A DNA stretch of 16,929 nucleotides from an uncultured Ruminococcus sp. (GTDB lineage: Bacteria; Bacillota; Clostridia; Oscillospirales; Acutalibacteraceae). The notes under the pieces were generated by a model that saw nothing but the letters and a program-made list of their open reading frames with translations, did not search any database and was not told the DNA's origin. The stretch is taken from NCBI GenBank assembly GCA_902803585.1, contig CADCQO010000244.1, positions 1 to 16,929 on the forward strand, written 5' to 3'. Shown here one piece after another: positions 5,760 through 13,158 of the stretch. The position numbers and the translations under genes are program-made. Position 1 is the stretch's first letter. Every line of letters starts with the position of its first letter.

Positions 5760-7007
5760 TTACTGCACAAACTCCTCAATCTTGTGCCACAGCGGTTCTT
5801 CTACCAGCGCCTCAGCAGCAATGCCCTCAGCGGTATACTCTTCTGACCGCAGGGCACCGGCATTTCTCAGTACTGCCAGAACAGATCCTTTATCAAACGG
5901 AATCAACAGCCTGAACCGTTTCAGCCGGACGGGCAGATGTTCTTCAATTACTCTCAGCAGTTCATCGATTCCCCTGCCGTCTTTGGCACAGATACGCACA
6001 CTGTCGCTGTCATGCGGGATATCAGCAGGATCTGACACCAGATCGCATTTGTTGTACACCGGAATGATTGGTTTGTCGGTACAGCCAAGCTCCCTCAGAA
6101 GTGAATTCGTTACATCAAGATGCAGACGGTATTCCTCACAGGACGCATCACACACATTCAGAATGATGTCGGCAGAAGCCGCTTCTTCCAGCGTAGACTT
6201 GAAAGCTTCTACCAGATGATGCGGCAAACGTCTTACCAGTCCTACTGTATCGATCATCATGACTGAAACGCCGTTTGGCAGCTGCAAAGCCCTTGAAGTC
6301 GGATCAAGCGTTGCAAAGAGCTTGTTTTCCGACAAAACACCCGCTTGTGTCAGGGTATTCATCAAAGTGGACTTGCCCGCATTAGTGTAGCCTACAATCG
6401 CCGCAGTAATGATACCGTCCTTGCGGCGGCGTTCCCTATGACGGCTCCGGCGTTCAGTCATTTCCTGCAGGGCTTCCTTCAGATATTCGATTCTGCGCCG
6501 GATATGCCGCTTGTCGGTTTCAAGTTTCGTTTCACCAGGACCTCTTGTACCAACACCGCCGCCCAGTCTGGACATTTCCTTTCCCTTACCGGACAGACGG
6601 GGCATAAGATATTTCAGCTGTGCCAGTTCCACCTGCAGTTTGCCTTCATTGGATTTTGCGCGAATCGCAAAAATATCCAGTATCAGCATCGTGCGGTCAA
6701 TCGTGCGTACATCGGTCGCCGCTTCAATATTGCGTATCTGGGTAGGTGTCAGTTCCCTGTCGAACACAATGAAGTCAATTTCATGCTGTCTGCAAAATTC
6801 TGTGATCTCTTCCAGCCGGCCGGAACCAACCACTGTTGCACCGTCCGGTTTATCTCGCTTCTGCATCATACTTGCTATGGGTTCCGCACCGGCACTGCGT
6901 ACAAGTTCATACAATTCTTTCATGGAGCTTTCTGCATCATATTCACCTGTATCAATTCCGACCAGCAGCGCCTGCTGGATTGTTTCCTTATTTTCGTACA
7001 TCGGCAT
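5760..7007 (-). CDS. hflX: GTPase HflX
   Basis: This is a 415-residue HflX, a GTPase that binds the 50S subunit and splits or rescues stalled ribosomes, notably under heat or antibiotic stress. The N-terminal HflX domain (about 1-190) has the signature GGGVGTRGPGETKLETD at 149-165. The GTPase domain has G1 GYTNAGKST (206-214), G2 LFATLDPTSR, G3 DTVGLVRRLP (253-262) and G4 NKCD (319-322). A C-terminal subdomain of about 50 residues (from about 365) follows. Length is normal. GAGAGGAGAGAG precedes the start at 7007; an ATG two codons later would also be possible. It lies upstream of the GH13 gene, but a strong separate promoter between them argues against a required operon link. Confidence 0.95.
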   Translation of the reverse strand: MPMYENKETIQQALLVGIDTGEYDAESSMKELYELVRSAGAEPIASMMQKRDKPDGATVVGSGRLEEITEFCRQHEIDFIVFDRELTPTQIRNIEAATDVRTIDRTMLILDIFAIRAKSNEGKLQVELAQLKYLMPRLSGKGKEMSRLGGGVGTRGPGETKLETDKRHIRRRIEYLKEALQEMTERRSRHRERRRKDGIITAAIVGYTNAGKSTLMNTLTQAGVLSENKLFATLDPTSRALQLPNGVSVMMIDTVGLVRRLPHHLVEAFKSTLEEAASADIILNVCDASCEEYRLHLDVTNSLLRELGCTDKPIIPVYNKCDLVSDPADIPHDSDSVRICAKDGRGIDELLRVIEEHLPVRLKRFRLLIPFDKGSVLAVLRNAGALRSEEYTAEGIAAEALVEEPLWHKIEEFVQ

Positions 7008-7053
7008 CGGACTCTCTCCTCTCTTGTTTCAATTTTCTCCCCATTGACAGTAT

Positions 7054-7082
7054 ATTATAGCACATTCCGGACATTTCGGAAA
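7054..7082 (-). promoter_or_regulatory. Promoter of hflX, extended -10 type
   Basis: On the minus strand, a perfect TATAAT (7054-7059) is preceded by TGC, making an extended -10 motif. The -35 at 17 bases (TTTCCG, 7077-7082) is weak, as is common with an extended -10. The start codon lies about 45 bases downstream. Confidence 0.6.
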
Positions 7083-7099
7083 GGGTACAAAGTTCTCAT

Positions 7100-7171
7100 G
7101 CTATTGCAATTTTCCCCGATTTTTTTGATAACATTGCCCATTTTTTCATTTTGCCTCAATAGTGCAATAGC
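7100..7171. repeat. Spaced 9-bp inverted repeat
   Basis: GCTATTGCA (7100-7108) and TGCAATAGC (7163-7171) are perfect complements 54 bases apart. The right arm overlaps a CAATAG direct repeat (7157-7162 and 7165-7170). It lies just upstream of the hflX promoter and could be paired operator sites. Confidence 0.35.
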
Positions 7172-7213
7172 AAAAATAGCCAAGTATGGCTGATAGTGTC
7201 AGAGTGTTTTTGC

Positions 7214-7237
7214 CCTGCAAAAAAATTCTTTCGCAGG
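7214..7237 (+). other. Short hairpin with T-rich 3' flank
   Basis: CCTGC (7214-7218) pairs with GCAGG (7233-7237), and the inner bases are A-rich on the left and T-rich on the right. The right arm is followed by mixed T-rich sequence. It resembles a weak terminator, but no transcript is known to reach it. Confidence 0.3.
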
Positions 7238-7278
7238 TTCCATTTTCAATTTTTTTGCTTTTCTTTTTCGACAAGGTA

Positions 7279-7287
7279 TGTTATAAT
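7279..7287 (+). promoter_or_regulatory. Extended -10 promoter element of nadBC
   Basis: TGTTATAAT (TGn plus TATAAT) gives an extended -10. No good -35 is seen; TTTTCT at 7259-7264 is 17 bases upstream. Transcription would start near 7294, inside the large palindrome, about 50 bases before the nadB start. Confidence 0.65.
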
Positions 7288-7326
7288 GAAATAAGTATAT
7301 GTCATTTTATACTGATTTCATTATAA
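7281..7326. promoter_or_regulatory. 46-bp near-perfect palindrome over the nadBC promoter
   Basis: TTATAATGAAAT (7281-7292) is an exact inverted copy of ATTTCATTATAA (7315-7326). Inside it, AGTATA (7294-7299) and TATACT (7308-7313) form a second pair. One mismatch position separates the two stems and the loop is eight bases. The left arm contains the -10 box. As DNA this fits an operator for an NAD-metabolism repressor such as NiaR or another nicotinate-responsive factor (inference). As RNA, only the part after the start site would be transcribed, so the full hairpin would not form in the nadB mRNA. It ends just before the nadB ribosome binding site. Confidence 0.7.
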
Positions 7327-7343
7327 AAGAGGTATGATGCCTG

Positions 7344-8819
7344 ATGAAGAAGGAATATGATGTTTTGATTGTCGGTTCGGGTGCGGCGGGTCTGTATGCC
7401 GCTTTGCAGTTTCCCGAAGAAGTCAGTGTGCTGGTAATCTCCAAAAGAGAACTGACACTCTCCAACTCATCGCTGGCTCAGGGCGGTGTGGCAGCTGTAC
7501 TGGACAAGGATAACGATAACTTCAAACTGCATATCGCTGATACGCTGATTGCCGGCAAGTACAAAAACAACCTTGAAGCCATCGAGGTGCTTGTTTCCGA
7601 AGGCCCAAAAGATGTGCTTAAGCTGAAGGAGATGGGCGTTGCTTTCGATCTGGACGAACGCGGCCGCCTGCAAATGACACTGGAAGCAGGACACTCCCGC
7701 CACCGTATCGTACATCACAAGGATTCTACCGGCAGAGCAATTGTCGATGTCCTCATAGAACAGGTCAAGACTCATAAAAATGTTGATATCTACGACAGCA
7801 CCATGCTTTATAAACTGGACAGGAACGAAAAGGGCTTCTATGCCGGACTGCTCCTGCCGGACGGCACTTCACGCATTATTGCGGCACACTACTGCATTCT
7901 CGCTTCCGGCGGCATCGGCAGAGTGTACCAGTACACCACTAACTCCGCTATTGCGACCGGTGACGGCATTACACTGGCATTTATGCTCGGCGCACGCATC
8001 AAGCACCTCAGCCGCATTCAGTTCCACCCGACTGCCTTTGCCGCTGAAAACGACCGTGAACGCTTCCTTATCAGCGAGGCCGTTCGCGGAGAAGGCGCTG
8101 TACTGCTGAACTGCGACGGCGAACGCTTTGCCTTCAAGTACGATGAACGCGGCGAATTGGCGCCCAGAGATGTTGTATCGAATGCGATTATGCTGGAATC
8201 TCAGGCAAAAGGCAATGAAAAATTCTACCTCGATATTACCCATAAAGACCCCGAATTTGTCAGAAAACGTTTCCCCATGATTTACGAAAAGTGTCTGGAA
8301 GAAAACATTGATATCACAAAACAATGGATTCCTGTGTTCCCGTGCCAGCACTACCTGATGGGCGGTATTGACGTTGACCTGTATGCCCGTACCACCGTTG
8401 ACAGACTGTATGCCGCAGGCGAATGTTCCCATACCGGCGTACACGGTGCCAACCGTCTGGCAAGCAACTCTCTGCTTGAGGCACTGGTATTCTCCCGCAG
8501 AGCTGCCAACGACATCACTGCTAAACTCAGAACAGAGGACAATACTCCCTTCGGTACTTTCACAGAACATGAAGATCTGAGCGGTCATACCCTGCCTCAC
8601 GGATTCCGTACAGAGATCCGTAAACTGATGCAGGACTGCTACTTTGTCATTCCCAAGCCTGAACTGATCCCCGACAGCCTGAAACGTGCCAAGGAAATTC
8701 TCACTGATCTGACGGGCGGCGAGTATACCATAGACCAGAGTTTCGTGGAAGCAAGAAGCCTTGCTACCGTTGCCTGCATTGTACTGGAGGAGGTAAAGAA
8801 AAAATATGACGCTCAATAA
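7344..8819 (+). CDS. nadB: L-aspartate oxidase
   Basis: This 491-residue flavoenzyme oxidises L-aspartate to iminoaspartate, the first step of de novo NAD synthesis, using fumarate or oxygen as acceptor. Visible features are the FAD-binding GSGAAGL (11-17), SLAQGGVA (43-50), RIQFHPTAF with H228, EAVRGEGA (245-252), DERGELAPRDVVS (267-279 including R275), HYLMGGI (336-342) and GECSHTGVHGANRLASNSL (359-377). This is NadB rather than a fumarate reductase: the reading starts directly at the FAD domain, and nadC follows. GAGGT precedes the start; two nearby upstream ATGs are out of frame. It overlaps nadC by 14 bases, so the two are translationally coupled. No nadA is adjacent. Confidence 0.95.
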   Translation: MKKEYDVLIVGSGAAGLYAALQFPEEVSVLVISKRELTLSNSSLAQGGVAAVLDKDNDNFKLHIADTLIAGKYKNNLEAIEVLVSEGPKDVLKLKEMGVAFDLDERGRLQMTLEAGHSRHRIVHHKDSTGRAIVDVLIEQVKTHKNVDIYDSTMLYKLDRNEKGFYAGLLLPDGTSRIIAAHYCILASGGIGRVYQYTTNSAIATGDGITLAFMLGARIKHLSRIQFHPTAFAAENDRERFLISEAVRGEGAVLLNCDGERFAFKYDERGELAPRDVVSNAIMLESQAKGNEKFYLDITHKDPEFVRKRFPMIYEKCLEENIDITKQWIPVFPCQHYLMGGIDVDLYARTTVDRLYAAGECSHTGVHGANRLASNSLLEALVFSRRAANDITAKLRTEDNTPFGTFTEHEDLSGHTLPHGFRTEIRKLMQDCYFVIPKPELIPDSLKRAKEILTDLTGGEYTIDQSFVEARSLATVACIVLEEVKKKYDAQ

Positions 8820-9645
8820 AATCTATCTCGACAATCTCATCAAAACTGCTCTTTTAGAGGACATCAATTACTGTGACGTGACAACAGACTACCTTATCCC
8901 CGAAGAACAGAACGGACACGCCCGCTTTGTTGCGAAGGCTGACGGCATTGTCTGCGGTACAGAAGCCGCTGTCCGTGTATTCACACTGCTCGATGATACC
9001 GTTACCTTCACCATTCTCAAAAAAGACGGCGAACCCGTTCAGAAGGGTGATGTTATCCTCACACTTGCCGGCAGGACAAGAGCCTTGCTGAAGGGAGAGC
9101 GTACCGCCCTGAACCTCATTCAGCATATGAGCGGCATTGCAACAGCCTCCAACCGTTACGTCAGAATCGTAGAAGGCACGAACGCTTCTATCGCTGATAC
9201 AAGAAAAACGCTTCCCGGCATGAGACCCCTCCAGAAATACGCTGTGATGTGCGGCGGCGCAAAAAACCACCGCTACAACCTTTCCGATGCCGCTATGCTC
9301 AAAGATAACCACATTGATGCGGCGGGCGGTATTACAGCGGCAATCACCTCCCTGCGTCAGAAACTCGGTCATATGACTAAAATAGAAGTTGAAACCCGTA
9401 ATTTAGACGAACTCAGAGAAGCACTCTCAGCGGGTGCAGACATCATCATGCTCGACAACATGAGTCCTGCCCTTATGAAGGAGGCTGTTGCTGTTACCGG
9501 CGGCAGAGCGGTGCTGGAGGCTTCAGGCGGCATTACTGACGAAACCCTGCGCGCCGTTGCTGAAAGCGGTGTCGATATCATTTCTGTCGGCGCTCTCACC
9601 CATTCCGTCAAGGCCTTCGACATATCCATGTACATTTCAGATTGA
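8806..9645 (+). CDS. nadC: Nicotinate-nucleotide diphosphorylase (carboxylating)
   Basis: This is a 279-residue quinolinate phosphoribosyltransferase, which converts quinolinate and PRPP to nicotinate mononucleotide and CO2. Conserved residues are visible in order: DTRKTLPGMR (131-140), the CGGAKNHR segment (149-156), MLKDNHI (164-170), EVETRN (195-200), MLDNM (215-219), EASGGI (238-243) and ISVGALTHS (259-267). Length is typical for a cytosolic hexameric or dimeric enzyme. GGAGGT precedes the start, which lies inside the end of nadB. It is the last gene of the operon and is followed by two hairpins. NadA, the quinolinate synthase needed between NadB and NadC, must be encoded elsewhere, or the cell must take up quinolinate precursors. 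Confidence 0.95.
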   Translation: MTLNKIYLDNLIKTALLEDINYCDVTTDYLIPEEQNGHARFVAKADGIVCGTEAAVRVFTLLDDTVTFTILKKDGEPVQKGDVILTLAGRTRALLKGERTALNLIQHMSGIATASNRYVRIVEGTNASIADTRKTLPGMRPLQKYAVMCGGAKNHRYNLSDAAMLKDNHIDAAGGITAAITSLRQKLGHMTKIEVETRNLDELREALSAGADIIMLDNMSPALMKEAVAVTGGRAVLEASGGITDETLRAVAESGVDIISVGALTHSVKAFDISMYISD

Positions 9646-9677
9646 ACATTGAAGAGAACAAACAAATAACAAATCCA

Positions 9678-9697
9678 CTGTCCTCAGACAGCGTTTT
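9678..9697 (+). terminator. Weak terminator hairpin after nadC
   Basis: CTGTC (9678-9682), loop CTCA, then GACAG (9687-9691), followed by CGTTTTC. The stem is short; it may act with the stronger hairpin just downstream. Confidence 0.4.
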
Positions 9698-9709
9698 CTC
9701 TTTCTTCAG

Positions 9710-9752
9710 ACCGGAACACTGATGCTTTGTCATCAATGATCCGGTTTTTTTT
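9710..9752 (+). terminator. Strong terminator of the nadBC operon
   Basis: ACCGGA (9710-9715) pairs with TCCGGT (9740-9745). The stem continues inward through GATG/CATC with two mismatches, and an unbroken T run starts at 9745. This is a good rho-independent terminator. Confidence 0.8.
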
Positions 9753-9822
9753 GCACATAATGAACCAGAAAAGCAGATATCTGCATTTTGACCGGACAAA
9801 AATGCACCTTACCGAAAAGGTA

Positions 9823-9851
9823 TTTCTTTTCCAAAAAAGATATGATATGAT
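9823..9851 (+). promoter_or_regulatory. Candidate promoter of the LytTR-ABC operon
   Basis: TATGAT (9846-9851) is preceded by TGA, an extended -10, with TTTCTT (9823-9828) 17 bases upstream. The start codon is about 32 bases downstream. The -35 is weak, as expected for a promoter needing an activator. Confidence 0.45.
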
Positions 9852-9882
9852 AATATCGCTCAAAGCAAAGGAGGTCAAAACC

Positions 9883-10320
9883 GTGAAGCTGACGCTTACG
9901 CAATCTTCCAAGTATTCTGAAACAGAGGTCGATATACGCTATGCCAATATGGAACCCCGTCTGCAAAAGGCAATCGACCTGCTCCAGAATGACACGAAAA
10001 TTTTTTCTGTCCGCAGTGACAGCGGTATGCGTATGATAAAATCTGAAAATATTCTCTACTTTGAAAGCGTGGACGAAAAAACATTCGTTTACAGTGAAGA
10101 AGAGGTATTTTCCTCTGAAATGAAACTGTACGCTGTGGAAGAACTACTCAGAACAAGCACCTTTGTCCGCATCAGCAAATCCTGTATACTGAACATTGAT
10201 TATCTCGACAGCGTAAAGGTGTTGCTCAACGGAAAAATGCAGGCGATACTTTCCAATGGAGAAAAGCTCATTATCAACCGTCATTATGTGCCTGCATTCA
10301 AGAAAAAACTCGATGGTTAG
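9883..10320 (+). CDS. LytTR-domain transcriptional regulator
   Basis: This is a 145-residue regulator consisting of a short N-terminal part (about 1-40) and a LytTR DNA-binding domain (about 45-143). Typical features are the beta-strand ENILYFESVDEKTFVY, the helix and turn VEELLRTSTFVRISKSCILN (85-104), and LIINRHYVPAFKKKL at the end. It has no receiver domain, so it is not a two-component response regulator. I chose GTG at 9883 because AAAGGAGGT lies directly upstream; in-frame ATGs further upstream fall over the promoter and the preceding terminator. It is followed by a DUF3021 membrane protein, the known LytTR regulatory system pair in which the membrane protein inhibits or tunes the regulator. 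The likely target is its own operon, which carries an ABC exporter. Confidence 0.85.
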   Translation: MKLTLTQSSKYSETEVDIRYANMEPRLQKAIDLLQNDTKIFSVRSDSGMRMIKSENILYFESVDEKTFVYSEEEVFSSEMKLYAVEELLRTSTFVRISKSCILNIDYLDSVKVLLNGKMQAILSNGEKLIINRHYVPAFKKKLDG

Positions 10321-10341
10321 AAACTGAAAGGAGCTTGCAGA

Positions 10342-10824
10342 ATGAAACAGAATCGTATTAAAAAACTGCGGAATTACGGCATTTCATGCTGTGTTTCCTA
10401 CACCTTTGTCAGTATCATACTATCTCTGCTGAATGTCAGACAGCATCTGATGTCCGGCACTGATGTACACGACGTATGGCTGAATAACATTCAAATCTTT
10501 GTCGTTTGTCTGGCAATCGCTGTATGTATGTTTATTACTGACTGCCTGTTTAAAATTGATGACGGAGAAGAAAACTATTCCCTGATCAGCTTTACATTAG
10601 GACTGGTTGATGTGGTCATTCCTGTTATGGGACTGGGCGGGTTCGTGTTCCGCTGGTTCAATGTCTTCAGCTATCAGATTCTGTACCCCACAGGTATTTT
10701 ATTATTCGTCTATCTGGCAGTGTTCGGGCTGTTCTGCCTCAATGCCAAACATACCGAAAAAGAACTGAACCGCAAAATCAACGAGAGAAAGGAACGGAAA
10801 AACCATGACAAACAAGATAATTGA
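10342..10824 (+). CDS. DUF3021 family membrane protein
   Basis: This is a 160-residue integral membrane protein with about four membrane helices (roughly 12-30, 48-70, 79-103 and 112-133) and a highly charged C-terminal tail (KELNRKINERKERKNHDKQ). It fits the DUF3021 family, which is typically encoded right after a LytTR regulator and thought to control it. GGAG precedes the start, and the gene follows the regulator by 21 bases. Its end overlaps the start of the ABC ATPase gene by 20 bases, so the whole set is one operon. There is no enzymatic motif. Confidence 0.8.
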   Translation: MKQNRIKKLRNYGISCCVSYTFVSIILSLLNVRQHLMSGTDVHDVWLNNIQIFVVCLAIAVCMFITDCLFKIDDGEENYSLISFTLGLVDVVIPVMGLGGFVFRWFNVFSYQILYPTGILLFVYLAVFGLFCLNAKHTEKELNRKINERKERKNHDKQDN

Positions 10825-11728
10825 AGTAACCGACCTGAAAAAGTCCTACGGAAAAGTACAGGCTGTCAAATCCCTGAGCTTTTATGTAGAACAGGGCAAA
10901 CTCTTTGCCTTTCTCGGCCCCAACGGTGCAGGCAAATCAACCACCATCGACATTATCACCACACTGCTCCAAAAGGACGGCGGTACTGTTACCATTGACG
11001 GTCTGACGCTCGGAAAGGACGACAACCGTATCCGTCATATTATCGGCGCTGTATTTCAGGATAATATGCTCGATGAACTGTTGACTGTGCAGGAAAACAT
11101 TCTCATGCGCGGCGCACTTTACGGTCTGAAAGGCGCAGCCCTCAGACAGGTCGCCGAAAAAGCGATTGCGACCGCAGAAGTGGGAGATTTCCGCAGCCGC
11201 CGCTATGGAAAGCTGTCAGGCGGTCAGCGCAGACGTGCCGACATTGCCAGAGCATTGATCAACACACCGAAAATTCTCTTTCTGGACGAACCGACAACCG
11301 GCCTTGACCCGCAGACCCGCAAAACCGTGTGGGAAACCATACGCCGTTTACAGCAGGAAACCGGCATGACTGTCTTTCTGACAACACACTACATGGAAGA
11401 AGCCGCCGAAGCAGATTATGTTGTCGTAATTGACAGCGGTGAAATTGCCGCAAGAGGTACGCCCTCGCAGCTCAAAGAAAAATATGCCGGCGATTTCCTC
11501 AAGCTGGTTCCCAAAAAAGCAAGCTATGACGCAGTAAAGGCACAGCTCACCGAAACGCAGATGTCCTTTACCGAAAATGCCGGCACAATCCGCATCAATA
11601 TTCCCAACACCTTAGCCGCTTTGCCGCTGATAGACACATTCCGCAGTGAGATCGAAAGTCTTGAAGTTGTCAACGGCACAATGGACGATGCCTTTATTGC
11701 TATTACCGGAAAGGAGATAAGAGAATGA
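10805..11728 (+). CDS. ABC transporter ATP-binding protein (DrrA-type)
   Basis: This is a 307-residue ATPase subunit. Walker A GPNGAGKST (38-46), Q-loop Q85, signature LSGGQRRRADIARA (137-150), Walker B ILFLDEPTTGLD (157-168) and the H-loop H195 in TTHYMEEA are all intact. The C-terminal 80 residues form the extra domain of drug and lipid exporter ATPases of the DrrA/NodI group. It acts as a dimer on the inner face of the membrane with the ABC-2 permease whose start codon overlaps its stop (ATGA). The natural substrate cannot be read from the sequence; related systems export drugs, antimicrobial peptides or lipids. Upstream LytTR/DUF3021 genes suggest induced expression. Confidence 0.92.
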   Translation: MTNKIIEVTDLKKSYGKVQAVKSLSFYVEQGKLFAFLGPNGAGKSTTIDIITTLLQKDGGTVTIDGLTLGKDDNRIRHIIGAVFQDNMLDELLTVQENILMRGALYGLKGAALRQVAEKAIATAEVGDFRSRRYGKLSGGQRRRADIARALINTPKILFLDEPTTGLDPQTRKTVWETIRRLQQETGMTVFLTTHYMEEAAEADYVVVIDSGEIAARGTPSQLKEKYAGDFLKLVPKKASYDAVKAQLTETQMSFTENAGTIRINIPNTLAALPLIDTFRSEIESLEVVNGTMDDAFIAITGKEIRE

Positions 11729-12585
11729 TTGCCTTTACCAGACGTAACCTGAAAGTGTTTTTCCGTGACAAATCCTCTGTATTTTTCTCTATGCTTGCCG
11801 TACTTATCGTACTGGGATTATACGTCCTGTTTCTGGGCGACCAGCTGGTGAACAGCTTCAAAGACGAGGTCAGCGGTGCAAGCCGTCTGATGGACAGCTG
11901 GATTATGGCAGGTATTCTCGCCATCACTCCCGTATCGACCACGCTTGGTTCATTCGGTGCTATTGTCAACGATAAAGCCAAAAAAATTTATAAAGATTTT
12001 CGCTCCTCCCCTATTACCAGCCGTTCACTGGCAGGCGGATATATTCTCAGCTCCTTCTGCATCGGCTGTATCACATCGCTTTTTGCTCTCGTCGTCATTG
12101 AAATTTATTTCGGCATAAAGGGCTACGGTCTGCTTTCCGCTGTTCAGCTTCTTCAGATACTCGGTACTATCCTGATTTCTGTACTGGTCAGTTCCTCTAT
12201 GATGTATCTGGTCGTTTCTCTGTTCAACAGTCAGAATGCCTTTGCTACTGCCAGCACAATTGTCGGTACGCTGATCGGCTTTATTACGGGTATTTATCTC
12301 CCTATCGGCAGCACCGACCAGTCCATTCAGTATGTTATCGAATTTTTCCCGATTTCACACGCCGCTTCCCTGTTCCGCAAAATACTGATGTGCGACCCCA
12401 TGAAAGACAGCTTCAGCGGCGCACCCGCTTCTGCAAAGACAGATTTCATGCTTGAGATGGGTATAGAGTTCAAAGCCTTTGACCATACTTTCACCACCCT
12501 CGAAAGCATTGGCTATATGCTCCTTGCCACACTCATTTTTTACGCTCTCGGCATCTTCATCACAAGCAGAAAAAAGAGCAGCTGA
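11725..12585 (+). CDS. ABC-2 type transporter permease (DrrB-type)
   Basis: This is a 286-residue membrane subunit with about six helices (roughly 18-37, 58-82, 103-128, 138-165, 172-195 and 261-281). A typical amphipathic start (FTRRNLKVFFRDKSSVFFSM) and the conserved coupling-helix region KKIYKDFRSSPITSRSLAGGY (87-106) are present. A loop of about 50 residues lies before the last helix. This is the ABC-2 permease of the exporter formed with the preceding ATPase; the genes overlap by four bases. It ends the LytTR operon and is followed by a terminator. Substrate unknown. Confidence 0.9.
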   Translation: MIAFTRRNLKVFFRDKSSVFFSMLAVLIVLGLYVLFLGDQLVNSFKDEVSGASRLMDSWIMAGILAITPVSTTLGSFGAIVNDKAKKIYKDFRSSPITSRSLAGGYILSSFCIGCITSLFALVVIEIYFGIKGYGLLSAVQLLQILGTILISVLVSSSMMYLVVSLFNSQNAFATASTIVGTLIGFITGIYLPIGSTDQSIQYVIEFFPISHAASLFRKILMCDPMKDSFSGAPASAKTDFMLEMGIEFKAFDHTFTTLESIGYMLLATLIFYALGIFITSRKKSS

Positions 12586-12607
12586 CGGTTCATTTCCGCT
12601 ATACATA

Positions 12608-12666
12608 AAGACCAGACTTTACTGTTTCGCACAAAGGCGATATGTAAAAGTCTGGTCTTGTTTTTT
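12608..12666. terminator. Bidirectional terminator between the convergent operons
   Basis: AAGACCAGACTTT (12608-12620) is an exact inverted copy of AAAGTCTGGTCTT (12647-12659), followed by GTTTTTTC. It ends the ABC operon. It also lies just after the DUF4097 gene on the other strand, although the minus-side T tract is short. Confidence 0.85.
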
Positions 12667-12687
12667 CAAATCCAAGTCTGACCGCCG

Positions 12688-13158
12688 CTATTTTTTGGCT
12701 GCAGGTTTTCCGATTCTCAGCTTTTTGTCAACGTCAATCTGCTTGTCATTCGTATGTATTTCTACGGTATCATAATCTCTGTCAGGCAAAAACAGCTTGA
12801 TGGTTCTTTCAGAAAGGGCATTCACTGTAATGTACTCGTACCATTCCTTGTGGAAATCCAGACGAATCAACAAAGTACCGTCCCTGACCTCCACATGATA
12901 AAGAGCGTTGCTGCCTTCGTACAGTTCCACATAACAGGCCCCGTCCTCTGACAAGGATAACTCCACGCTGTCAGCAAAGGTATCAATATCAATACTGTCA
13001 AAGCTCTGTACAATCTCCCTCAGATTTTTGGTACGCTGGTCTGTCAGCACCTTCCCGATATCACCGCCCGCCACCGCAAAGCCGATCATTCCCAGCAGCA
13101 CACCGCATGACAACATACATCCCGCAATGATAAGCGTGATCTTTTCCCATGTTTTCAT
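12688..13158 (-). CDS. Short DUF4097-like membrane-anchored protein
   Basis: This is a 156-residue protein with one N-terminal membrane helix (about 7-30) and an outside beta-rich domain. Repeated motifs such as FDSIDIDTFADSVELSLSED, YHVEVRDGTLLIRL and KLFLPDRDYDTVEIHTNDKQ are characteristic of the DUF4097 (bactofilin-like beta-solenoid) family. Relatives are usually longer and have more repeats; this one stops early after a lysine-rich end (GKPAAKK), so it looks shortened. Its start overlaps the DUF1700 stop (ATGA), the standard DUF1700-DUF4097 pairing. The role of the pair is not established; they are often linked to envelope-stress regulation. Confidence 0.7.
   Translation of the reverse strand: MKTWEKITLIIAGCMLSCGVLLGMIGFAVAGGDIGKVLTDQRTKNLREIVQSFDSIDIDTFADSVELSLSEDGACYVELYEGSNALYHVEVRDGTLLIRLDFHKEWYEYITVNALSERTIKLFLPDRDYDTVEIHTNDKQIDVDKKLRIGKPAAKK

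Larger units (their letters stand above)
7008..7343. other. 336-bp divergent intergenic region hflX/nadB
   Basis: No gene is visible. Outward from hflX it holds the hflX promoter (7054-7082), a spaced 9-bp inverted repeat (7100-7171), a small hairpin (7214-7237) and the nadB promoter overlapped by a 46-bp palindrome (7281-7326). AT-rich linker lies between. Confidence 0.7.

Noticed and set aside
6345..7193. Plus-strand open frame antisense to hflX
   Set aside because: The hflX motifs are intact on the other strand; the frame has no domain and runs over the hflX promoter.
7869..8816. Long open frame (315 codons) antisense to nadB
   Set aside because: nadB is certain on the plus strand; the antisense frame has no recognisable domain and arises from codon bias.
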